Positions 51,101 to 62,600 of a stretch of 64,000 nucleotides of DNA are shown here, piece after piece. Origin of the DNA: Formicarius rufipectus (taxonomy: Eukaryota; Chordata; Aves; Passeriformes; Formicariidae); the NCBI GenBank assembly GCA_013399695.1, contig VXAU01000779.1:496633-560632 (forward strand), read 5' to 3'. Below the pieces are notes generated by a model, which worked only from the letters and a program-made list of their open reading frames with translations, made no database searches and was not told the DNA's origin. Both the position numbers and the translations under genes were made by a program. The first letter of the stretch is position 1; each line of letters opens with the position of its first letter.

Positions 51101-53351
51101 GTCTACTCAGCACTTTTCAATATTGTTTCTACAGCCTTCTCTTTTCTAGACTTATTAATCCATATTTTCCAGTATTATCTTGGAAGAAAAATGAAATTAA
51201 CCAGTTGAACTAATGAAACTGGTTTTTTTTCATTATACAACACACTTCACATTCTTAAGGGTGCAAAGTTGATTAAAGAATTAATGTGTGTGATTTAGAA
51301 ATAAAGTATTGCTTTATTTTGAAATTTAGAATTATGTGTGCTGCTTTTCAGAATTTCAATTTCAGAGTTTTATTTAAGTTATATAGGACTGGAAAGTTCT
51401 ATACAGATATTTTTAAAGAGTACTCCAAATATTAGTTGCATGTCCTGGCTCTGAAGACAAAACACAGAAGTTATGATCATACAATCTGATGATTAATAAA
51501 ATCACATTTGCACATTTAGTGGTCCAGAAGACTGACCTGACAAGCAAGTGATTACTGTTCTTCATTTTTGCAGTGCGAGGGCTTTTCCCCTTTTGATTTA
51601 GTATCTGCTTTGCACTAAGCTGCTCTAGGTCAGCCTGACATAAATAGGTATTTTTTTGCATGGGTCAAAGATCAACCTTTTGGACCTGAGAACCCACTAA
51701 AGTGTTGTTTTTGTTATCTCTGTTGTTGCCACTCCCTTACCAACTCAGAGTATCCAGAACTTCCTCTGGATGACAGACAAATAGCTCACAAATAGAGTGG
51801 ATCAAAACATACTCTTTTTATTAACACTGCAATTTCAGTTTCTGAAGAACTGTGCAGTAATACAGACATAATATATTTATGTCCATACTGCATTTGAAAC
51901 ATGACTATTTTCAATTAATAACCAGAAAACAAATTCTTGTAAGAAGACAGAATTTCCTTGAAGGCAATTAAGTTTTACAACTATGGAATTGTTAAGTAAT
52001 ACAGCATGCCCATAAAAAACATCTCTGAATGTTCACAGTATGAGCTAGCATTGGTATGTAGAACAAGAAGCTACATTTTACATCTTGGGAAATGTAAAAC
52101 ATTAAAAAAATAGAATAAAAAATAATAATTTTTTGAAATCTTATGCAACAGGAAAATCCAAATGAACATACAGTAACAAGGATAATCTAATTCTAAATGT
52201 TGTAAAATATAAGAAGTGCCCAACATGGTGTTTGGTCGACCTCTAATAAAAGTAAAGCCCCTCTCATAACAGAGAAAATTTAAAAATCATGTACTACAAA
52301 ACACAAGAAGTGGAACTGTTCCCTTGAATTGGAAATTGTGGAAATGGAGAAGATAGGTGGATGGCTTCGATGGCAAAATAGGGGACAACACAAAAGAGAA
52401 ATATGAAAAGGACTGAAAGAACAACTCAAACCTCACTTTCCTCCCTTTGGTCCTCCTTTAGATCAGAATTGTGGCACTTTACTGGCACAGAGATATCCCT
52501 TGTGGTGCAAACAGTTGAGGCTGAGTGACTTTTCTGGACAGGTGTTTTAAAAAACATATATATGTATTTTTTCCACCTAAACACATATCCACATGTATAC
52601 ACACATGTACCAGAAGCAGTTGGGTGTTTTGGGAGTACACTGTTTTACCTGGTGACCCAAGAACCGCAGTAGAGTGACACCTGAAATAGTGTTGGTGAAG
52701 GAACCCCCCGAACCTGAGTCTTCTGAGTGTTTTTGAAATGAAAAGAGCTCTACAATAGAAAGTGGCATTCCTGCTGTGCTGGCAAAACTCCTGGCCAGCT
52801 GAAGACACCTTGAAAAATGAATTATTGGAATCATGAGCTGTGATAGCAAGGTCCTGAACAGGAGGATGGAGGTACAGATGGTTCTGACTTTGGAAGGTAA
52901 TGGTCCATTTCTCTATTTTTAATCTTTAGGCAGGATCTGTTTGTAACATCAGCTGAGCCTCTCTCCAGCCTGAGCTCTCTGTCATTTTTGGCTGAATTAA
53001 TCCAGGTCCAGTGTTCAGCTTTCACTCAAGAATAAAGCTGTTCCTGCCTGGTGAACATACAACTTTCCACACATGGAAAAACATGGCATCCCTAAATTTC
53101 TCTGGATCAAAAAAATGTCACAGCTGCCCATTATGTCAGCACCCACCATGGTCCTTTATGGTCCAGCACCTGAGCTGAATAGCCCAGGCTGGTGTGAATG
53201 TTCTCCCATGCTCCCCAGACGGCTTTTCACAGCAGTTACCATGTAAGGGAGGACACAGGATTTCCCTCTTCCTTCATTTGGAAATCTGGTTTGTAGCTTC
53301 AGGCAGGACCATCCGTCTGCACCTGGGACAGCTGGATAATAGCACCTTACC
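45172..53351. other. Non-coding region, mixed composition
   Basis: No gene is supported. A GC-rich patch at about 49950-50670 has the texture of an avian ERV LTR (TGGCACTCCCAGTCC, CCACACCCACCCAGTGCC), but I cannot place its ends. CTCC/T-rich low complexity lies at 47425-47485, an A/G-rich tract at 46725-46775, and short A-runs at 49219 and 49921. Confidence 0.45.
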
Positions 53352-53860
53352 TTACCTGAAGGTCCTTTTGCCACAGGCATATTCAGGGAGAGGTGGGCAC
53401 GAGCAACTGTTTTCTTTGCAGTTTGACTGAAGTCTTTTGGTGATCTTAACAGTGTTTAAGCCATTACCCCACTCCAGTCTCTGACAGATGCTGGGAGTCC
53501 CAGACAGTGGGCAGTGCTCATCCAGAGCAGCCCGTGGGAAGGGTCCCTGCAGAACCAGCACGAGCAGAACCATGAGAGCTGGCAAAGTAATTCCCAAACC
53601 TGCCCACCCACTCTGGCAGGGCCCAGCAGCAGCCTGTGACCTGAACACACTCGTGGCCTTGTGCTCTGCCCAGTTGGGGAATGGCAGGAGCAGGGCTGAA
53701 CATGTCACAGAATCTGCAGGGTCCCCAGGCCCCCATGAAAGTTTCTTGGTGAGCCCCAGCACAGCAGTGTGAGGGCTGCTATGGGGAAATGAACTCCAGC
53801 TCAGACAGACCCAACACACTCCCCAAGAAGGTCTTAATTCAGAAAACAGATGCAACAATA

Positions 53861-55639
53861 ATCAGCTGGGAAACGTTTTATTTAAGTAACAAGGTAGAAG
53901 TAACACCTATTCTACCAAGTAGGACTTTATAATACTTTGCAGCAAAGGTCAAATGGCCAGTGAGAAAACTAGCAGAATTAAGGAGAGAAAGGTCTATCAA
54001 GTGACAGACTTCTCCAAACTTGCTCCCAATTTGTGTGAATAACTGCAAAACCAGCAACTAAAAAATGCTCAGTAATCTGCCAGCATCCAGTGAAAACCAG
54101 TTTTAGTCAATGAAAGTCATTCTCCAACATTCAAAACACAAGTTAGGAATCATGCATCTCTGTCTCACCTACCTGGTACGCCTGCACAGAAGTACCACTA
54201 CCAGCCTACATCAAAAAGAGTACAATTTTAGTATTGCCATCTTGCAGGTAAAAGCAACTCTGCAGCACAGTCATCACAAACTCCTGACACCACTGAAGTG
54301 CTGATCTCCAAGTTACACATTAACTTCCTTTGGTTTCATGTCCCTTACCACAAGAGCTGCAACCTGCACTTAGTGGGGACTGGCATATAAAATTTAGGAA
54401 AGAAAGATTCCCTTACTTTCTGGGTTATCCACAGATGCAGTGGGCCCAGAGGTGGATAATCATCCCCTTCTTAATCTGTCTGAGTCCCTGGAAGACCTTA
54501 ACAGATAACATTCTAGAGTGAACAATGCAGCATTCTAAGTCAGCATTAGAACTCTCACTATCACAGATGCAAAAGTAGTACAGCATCAACACCTGGCATA
54601 TTCATGATCCCAGACTCACAGGTAACTGTGATTTACTGGTATTTGTGACAGAATAAGGTACATGAACTGCCATTGACAAATACACTGATATCAGAAAGCA
54701 CAGCAATAGTATCCCCACGAAATAAAGGTTACCCAGTAGGTGTTCTTATGGAACAGCAAAGGGGTACAGCCCATTGGCCATCCCAGGATACAAGGGGAGT
54801 CTCCTCTGACCTCCCTCCACTCTTAGACTGCACTTACACTGTTTTCTTTAAGGGTTTGGGAAAAATATAAAGATCCAGTTGATGTAATTTCATGATAAGG
54901 TGGAGTTTGAGTGACTTTAGTCACACATGTAAAGCATGTATAGGTTTTACTTCATTAACATATGCAGGAGGTTAAAATTAATATGTATTTTCAAGCCAAT
55001 GAAACAAAGCTCAGTTTTTTGTCACTGGTTTGGCCCTTCATTTGGCTCAGTTCCCATTAACTGTACTGTTTTAAGCAGGGCATGGCCACAACACCTCCAT
55101 GCCACTCCATCCTTAGTTCCATTCCTCTCTCAGGGCAGCACACCAAACTCCCTCAGTGTCCCTGCTCCTCATACTGTCTGCAAGGCAGTTTCTTTCTGGT
55201 GAAGGACTGCCAACACAGACACTTCTTGCATGGATTTGTCTTTCAGCATTTCTCCACAGGGACTGGAGGAAAATGTCAGCTTATGGCACCTATAAAGCTA
55301 CAGAAAATGGATGTGAAGCCTCTACCATGGCAATGGCATCATTCTTTGGGAAATGACAACAGTCAAAAAGCACATCTGTTTGCAGCAGTGAGAGAATACA
55401 CCTTCACAAGGTGCGTACATCCAAACTGTCTTACCTGGGAAGATCTTTCAGAATGCACACTACTGGACAAAAGCATAACTGAAAAAAGGAAGAGAGCACT
55501 AGTTCTGGTGAAAACAAAATTGCTGTGGATAAAAGCCTACTGACCTGAAAGCACAGAACAGACTATGAAAATTCCCGGAAGCAGGAAAATTTCACACCGC
55601 TTTGTAACAGAACAGTCTCCATCCAATTCAATCACATTA
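53861..55639. other. Non-coding region downstream of the kinase gene
   Basis: No supported gene. A 153-aa frame at 55082-55543 on the plus strand has no recognisable domain or gene structure. A minus-strand AATAAA at 53879-53884 could be a remote alternative polyadenylation site for the kinase gene, which is speculative. Confidence 0.45.
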
Positions 55640-55783
55640 GTAAAACACTAGAAGTCTTCAAAGGCCTCTGGTCACAATCCTGATTATTGTGTTCTATGGG
55701 CACCTGTCTAAGCAGGGAGGTTAGAATAGATGAGATCCAGTGAACCCTTCCAACCTTACCCATTTGGAGATTCTGTGATAATG
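55640..55783 (+). mobile_element. CR1 LINE 3' end
   Basis: A CR1-like terminus in sense orientation: GGTTAGAATAGATGAGATCC, then AACCCTTCCAACCTTACCC, ending GATTCTGTGATAATG. The start is uncertain because divergence rises upstream. Confidence 0.7.
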
Positions 55784-56034
55784 AATAGCAAGTTCAAATC
55801 CCCTCTCACAGTTCCCACTGTATAATTTTCCTGTTGAGTTTCCAACTACATTGTTAACATTGCTCTCATGACCACAACTGGACATGAAGGGCTGACAGAG
55901 TCTGAGCAATCTATCATAAAGTGGGGAAGACACAGCAAAAAGCAATGAGAAACTTCTTCTAACCATCTTCTCAGTGTTTCTTTGTACTACTTTGCATAGT
56001 CTCAAGCACACAATGCTTCCTGGACACTGGGACC

Positions 56035-56040
56035 TTTATT
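56035..56040 (-). promoter_or_regulatory. FN3KRP: Polyadenylation signal of the kinase gene
   Basis: The minus strand reads AATAAA within GAGAATAAAGGTCC, about 230 nt after the stop codon. It is the first canonical signal downstream, so the transcript probably ends near 56015. Confidence 0.6.
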
Positions 56041-56268
56041 CTCTGTGCAAATGAACAAATTCCTTCCTCGGATACTTCACTCATAAAGTTATTCCCAATT
56101 ATCCTAAGAAGGAAAGACTAAGTTACACATGGTTTTCAGCAGGACTCACTGATTATAGATTTTCAGCTGAGTAACAAGGTCAAGGGTGTCACAGGATTTT
56201 TTAACATTATTACTCCAGTAGCTGCACCAACAAGTACGGGGTTTTCCATAACGTGGGAAGTATTTGGC

Positions 56269-56619
56269 CTAAGCAGCAAGTCCCTTTAAAAGGTTTCTCA
56301 TAATATTTAAAGAAGACCCTCGGTATCCTGAACCAAAATGGTTCCAATGGTTCATGTAGTGAAACAGCTGATAAAGCTTTAGGCGCTTCTCAAACCCTAC
56401 AGCTTTGGGGATCTTATAGTGATAAGCAGAATAAAAAGAACTGTTGAAGCCACCAAACATCCCAGCTATTGCAAGCTCATACTCTGAATGGCCGTAGAAA
56501 GAAGCTGGATCAAATATAATTGGACCAGAATCATCCTCAGCTACATTTCCTCCCCAGAGATCTCCATGCAGGAGGGCAGGAATGATTTGTAAATCACAGA
56601 ACAAATTGGGTATCTTCAG
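56269..56619 (-). CDS. FN3KRP: FN3KRP exon 6 (last coding exon)
   Basis: Codes residues 198-313 and the stop. It carries the catalytic loop HGDLWGGN, the FDPASFYGHSEYEL motif and the C-terminal helices (LYQLFHYMNHWNHFGSGY). The acceptor is CCCCTACAG|CTG after a pyrimidine tract. The protein ends LLKGLAA, a few residues longer than the human LVK end. Confidence 0.95.
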   Translation of the reverse strand: MKIPNLFCDLQIIPALLHGDLWGGNVAEDDSGPIIFDPASFYGHSEYELAIAGMFGGFNSSFYSAYHYKIPKAVGFEKRLKLYQLFHYMNHWNHFGSGYRGSSLNIMRNLLKGLAA

Positions 56620-59600
56620 CTGTAGGGGGAAAAAAACAAGACATGTTAATACAGCATCCTAAGGTGAGTGATTGTAGAGTTTTGTCTGTGTAAACAGCAA
56701 AGGATGTGGTAAACAAAGATACTGACCAAATCCAGAGGACTGCTGTTTTTCATAAAGCCAGTAGCAGGAAAACAGTCACACAAACCTTTTTTGGCAACAA
56801 AACAAAAAAATCTGAAACTGTATTTGGTGCTTAGTGCTGGAATATTGAGTAGATTTAAAAACAACCACCACCACCACTTCATCATGAGAAAGCTCAGGGA
56901 TCTCTCACCAACCCTGAGGAATTTCCACAAACCACTACCCAAAGAGCTAACACTGGAGTCACTCGATCCGATGCAAACAGTAAATCAGCAGACAATGTGC
57001 AGAACAGTACTGTTTCAGTACATTTCTCATCATGAACATGTTGCAGGGAATGAAAAATATGAACTCCATCTACGGTTTCCTGAACAATAAGGCAAAGTGT
57101 TATCTGTCACTTTGGAATTCACTTTGGAATGCTAGAAGAAGTTGATGTGGCAAAAGCCCTTACACCTTAAAATAAAGCACACTTTAGTACCTAAAATCTG
57201 GAGTCTCTTACCACCAGAACCAAAACCAGGAATTTTAAGACAATAAAACCTAATTAACTAACACCCAGCCATCACTGGAATGAGAACTGAGAGAACTGGT
57301 CCTACCTGAAGTTGTGCCCAAAGTTCTCTTGCTTCCCTGTCTCCTGAATTCTTCTCAATCATGTCCATCTGGGGTTGGATTCTTTGTCTGGCAAAGAAAG
57401 TCACCCAGTCACTCTGCCAGTCATTCACCTGAAGAACAGGATTGAGATGTTAGTTCTGCATGACACAAAAGGAAGATTTGCTTCTTTTTCAAATAAATCT
57501 CTTGAGGATTATACAGCCTTTGTACTGGTACCAACAACAACGGTAAAGGCTACCATTTAATTGGATGTAATCTTCAAACACTAAATGAAGGGAATAAATA
57601 GTTTTATCTTAGAGATTAAAACCCAAGAAATTGAAGAGCTATGAATGTCCAGTGCAGCTGTGAGAGCTGTCCAAAGCACTACTCTTCTTCGGAGACTGGA
57701 CAATGGTTTTTCTTTTCATTGTTCCACAGAAAAATCATTTATTATGATAATTTGGACTCTTTAAGTCATTGAAGAGAAAATAAGATAAACTTAAAATTCT
57801 GTCTGATGAAGTACAACCTACCTGTGGAAGATAGCCACAGCAGGTAACTGTATGAAAGCCAAACTGATCCACAAACTGGACTTCCATTTGTCCTTGCCCT
57901 TTACCTTTCAAACCAAAAACAGAAATTCAACACCACTGACAAAATATTAAGCATCCACAATGCAAATGAGCCTTAAAAACTCTGCAAAAGTACAATGCTG
58001 CTTCTAGTGAGAATAAAAAAAAAAAATTGCACTTCAATGTTCCTTTTTTTTCCATGGTTGCTGCTGTTGTTTTTTAAGTTTAGGGCTCAATGTAAAGCAG
58101 CTACAGTCTACTTTTCATAAGCAGATTTTGAGGTCCTGTATCTCCTCTGATGCCATGTCCTTTTAGAAACTGTGGTTGAGGCTCTCGGGAGTGCCAAACT
58201 GAGTGTTTTGCTCACAAAGATCCAACCAGAGCAAACAGAAGCAAAAAGACCCCCTGCCTGGGTGTTCATCCAAAACTATTCTCATACTATCTTTAGTAAA
58301 AGACAAACTTGTCCTGAAGTGGCAAAGGCCATTTTAACTAGTTTGTAGGTGATTATTAATTAGGCTAAATTTGCAAACAGGCGTGTGCTGTACCAACTGT
58401 GCTCTCTTCCTTCTTCAGCTTCTCTCCAAGTTGCCAGTTATAAAGGTGAAGATCAGCCAGTTGTGTTCCAAGCAGTGCTGAATGCCTAGGAAACAAAAAT
58501 ATTCTTATCAACACTCACATGTGAACAAATCCAAGCCTTGAAAATCAAGGACCTACTTCAAAATATTTATCAAATAAGTAAAACAAGTTCTGCATCTCTA
58601 ACAAAATAATTTTCCAAAATATTCCAGTTAAAAATGCCTTCTGTTCCTATCAATATTGCATATAGGCAAAATGCACTTATGTGGTTATTTCTCCCTTTTC
58701 ATTCTTTTAAAATGGCAAAAAGTCTTTGGGAAACAGAGCAAAAAAAGGCAGATCATCTTCTTTATATCTTTGTCTCTGTCTTCTCTAAAAGGCCTAGATG
58801 ATGGAACAGTCAGGTAGGTCCTGTTTATTATCTACTTTCAGTAAAAGCTCATCCTTTACACACTGCAGAAAAGTCTTGCAGTAATTACAAACAACTCTTA
58901 CAGCCAGTTGCCTCCCATGTTAATGAAAGTATGCTCCTTTTCCTATCTTTGACCCTTCTCAACTCTCTCTCTTCTCAAGCCATGGTCATTTAAGGCACAG
59001 TTATTTCTTTATATTGTCCTGTTAACACAAGTGGTAATTACTCCCTCAAATCTGCAAGCCCAAAGGAACCATTTGCAACCCAAAACAAGATATTTGCCCT
59101 TTCTCTTGGGGCTCAGTGAGGTCTCTTCATGAATTACAAACTCTGCCAGTGAGCAGGATGAGGCACAAGACTTTAAACCAACTGCAGAATTTCTGAGAGT
59201 GAGATGAGAAACTGGTCATGACCACCCCACTAATGGAATCAGACAGATGGATTCAACATGCTAGTCACAAAGAAGGGTCAAAAGTTTGAATCTGTCAAAA
59301 TGAAGGTAGGAGTTGTAAAAATATTTTAATTAATTAATTTGGAGAAGTGCCTCTGTATACTCGTGACAAGCAATACAGCACTGGTTCTGATAACAGAGGC
59401 AAAACAGGTGATCATTTTCCTTACTATAAAAAAGATACCTTAGTTGTATCATTAATTACCTAAACAAACCAAAAATTAACCAGAACTTAAACTCAGCTCC
59501 TTGTTGTATGACCAATTGTCTAGGTGAGGCACTATGAAGTCCTTTATACAGTTCTCTGCTGTATGACTTCCCACGTCTCCTGACCTGCTTTATAAAAAAT

Positions 59601-62600
59601 TTAAACAAGTTTTCCCTTTGAAAGAAAGTGATACAATTGTTATAGCAACAAAATTTCTGGTTAAAGAATGCAAAGATAACACTGTGTCCTACCTGTTCAA
59701 GTTCCTCATTTCCAAATGTTGCATCGCAAACGCAGTACTGCCCCCAGGCAGGTCTATAACTTTGATGGGTTTAGGCACTTTTATGGTCTGTGTTTTCAGG
59801 ATGGCTTCCAAACTTGCCATTTCTCCCTCAAACATTCTTCTGGCCTGCCAGATATGAGAGGACAGCATTAGTCTCTATGAAAATCAGTCAGGTAAACAAA
59901 GCATTTTCACAGAACAGCACTTTCACAAAACCAATTGGTAAAAGTTAAATAAAAAGCCTGGGGCAAACAGCTACTGCACACACAATATACAGACAAAACC
60001 ACACCATCACACCTGACAGGAGTTTTACAGTTACAGAAATTCCACTTCATAAAAAGAGTGAAAGCAACTTAGGTCCTAGTATTCTCTATAACTTACAAAG
60101 TCTGTTCACAATTGAAGGAGTGCAAACTGCATATAGATACAATGTGGGTCATGTTCCACTTATACAGCAAATGTCTAGAAAGCTACGGACAATATACATC
60201 ATCAGTTGGGAGACTGAAAAAATGGTGCTGACATTCACACTTATCATGACTTTCCAGACAAAGAGTCCTCAGTAATATGGCCAAGCTTCAAAAATGATCT
60301 TATTTGCAGTCACAGAATCACAGAACCACAGAGTTGTTAAGTTTGGAAAAAGCTTCTAAGACCACTGAGTTCCATCAATGGAGGACTGCCCTGGGCAGCC
60401 TGTGCCAGTGCCTCACCACCCTTTGCATGCAGAAATTTTTCCCACTATCAAATTTAAACATCTCCTGAAAAAACGTGAGGCCACTTCCCTCCCCTCAGAG
60501 CACAGCCTGACCCCACAGGCTCCCCTCTCCTTTCAGGATGTTGCAGAGCGAGAGAAGGTCCCCCCTGAGCCTCCTTTTCTCCAGGGTGAGCCTCCCAGAT
60601 GCTCCTCATCAGACTTGTGCTCGAGTTCTTTCACCAGAATGATGTTCCCTGCCCTATTTCTTTTACTTCATGTGGCGGAAGGGAGGGGTGGGAATCAATG
60701 ATAACAGTCAAATGTCCCTTATCACACTTGCACACAGACGCCCTCAGAACCCAGGATGCTACCAGCTGCATCCAGTAGCCCTCAGAACCCAGTAGCTACC
60801 AGCTACTCTCTCAACTGCCTCTTCTGATATCACTGACACTAATTACATGATGAAAGGCTTCTCTACAAGAGTCAGGCAGACACTGCATATAAGGTCATGT
60901 GGGAAATCTAACAGATCTGGTAAAATTAAAAGCAGGGAAATATAACTAACAAAACAGAAACCAGGATTAATAAAAAAAAATGCTACCCCTCTCACACTGA
61001 TACATCAAACATTGTCAAAGAACAATTTGCAGTAGACATGAAATAAAAATTCTGAGGCTCACCAGAGGTCATAGAATCACAGAATGTCTGAGTTGGAGTT
61101 GACCTTAGACATCATCTTGTTCCACACCCTCACCTTGAGCTTGGACACCTTCCACTATCCCAGGGGTCTCCAAGCTCTGTCCAACCTGGCCTTGGACTCT
61201 TCCAGGAATGGGGCAGCCACAGCTTCTCTGGCCAACCTGGGTCAGGGCCTCACGACCTTCACAGACATGAATTTCTTCCCAATATCTACTCTAAACCTAC
61301 TCTTTGCCACTGTGAAAGCATTTGCCCTTCTCCAGTCATGGCACACTCCTGTAAGAAGACTATCTACCATCTTTTCCTGTCAGCTCCCTTCAGGTACTGG
61401 GAGGTCACAATTAAGTCACCCCAAAGCTTTCTCTTTTCCAGGCTAAACAAAATCCCTCAGCCTTTCCTCATAGGAGAGATACTCCATCCTCCTGCTCATC
61501 TTTGTAGCCCTCCTTCTGACTCCAGAGTGAAGAACTGCCGATATACTGAGCCATGAGTGAACTCTGTTCAAAGGCAATCAGTGAATAATGCATCTCTGTC
61601 ATCATACGAGGCTAAAACAAGAGTAGAAACTGCTGATGCACAGCTGCTGCCTGCACACTGAGCACAGCATTTACAACAGACTTGACCAAAGTTTGCTTTA
61701 CTCAGCGCTCAGGATCCACACACAGAGACAAAAGCGTGGAAAATGAACTGGCTGAATGGAAAATATACCCAGATCTTTCTCTCCCCAGGCCTGATCATGC
61801 AGCTAGTGGTACTGTTTAGCTAAATACACAAGCAGCAAAGGCCTAAGCAGGGCCAATTCAAACCACCCATTCTATTTGAAACTACCTATGCTACCAATTC
61901 AAACTCTTTTCCATAAAGCAGGATAATGTTCCCACATTATCCCATGTTACCAACTCCGTGGCATTCATCCATCTCCCCAGTATGATCACTAAGCAGAAAA
62001 ATCTGGAATAGATATTAGGGGTATACATGGTTTCAAACACTTTTGTTTGCTATGAGAGGCAAACACAAAGTTCTGACTTCTGTTCTGCCACCAAAAGTAT
62101 TTACTTGATAGACACAAGCACAGGGTATCTTTAAAGGAAGTTCCACCTGATCTCTGCTTTTGCAGAGGCTGATGTAGAGGTATGTTGTGTTGTACTTATC
62201 TCTAACAAATGCTGATCACTCCCTTCGACAGCAGGGGGTTCCAGGTATTGAAAGGAGAAAGCAGCAAACCTTGAATAACGGTAGGGGAACATCACTTACT
62301 GAGAAAACCTCCTGTGGCAGAATGCAGAAAATCGGATATTCTGTGAATATTCTATGAACAATTCACTGTACAGTTCCCAGGAAAAATAGGCCTGTGTTTA
62401 CATATTTCAGGAGATCAGTTCTCAGCTTTAGAGTGGGACTTATCTATAAGAAGAACATTTGTTGGTACTCCCAAAATTCCTTTAGAAAGCTGCCATGGGA
62501 TGAGCTTTCAGAAGTTAATTAAGACCAATGGACTGCAGCCTTTAGGTGGCCTGAGAATAGACAGTTTTAAGGTACCCAATCATTTGATATAATGATGTAA

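Noticed and set aside
55082..55543. A 153-codon plus-strand frame downstream of the kinase
   Set aside because: No domain, no promoter or splice evidence, and a composition typical of chance translation.
60378..61446. Plus-strand frames of 107 and 120 codons in FN3KRP intron 1
   Set aside because: They are antisense reads of CR1 copies.
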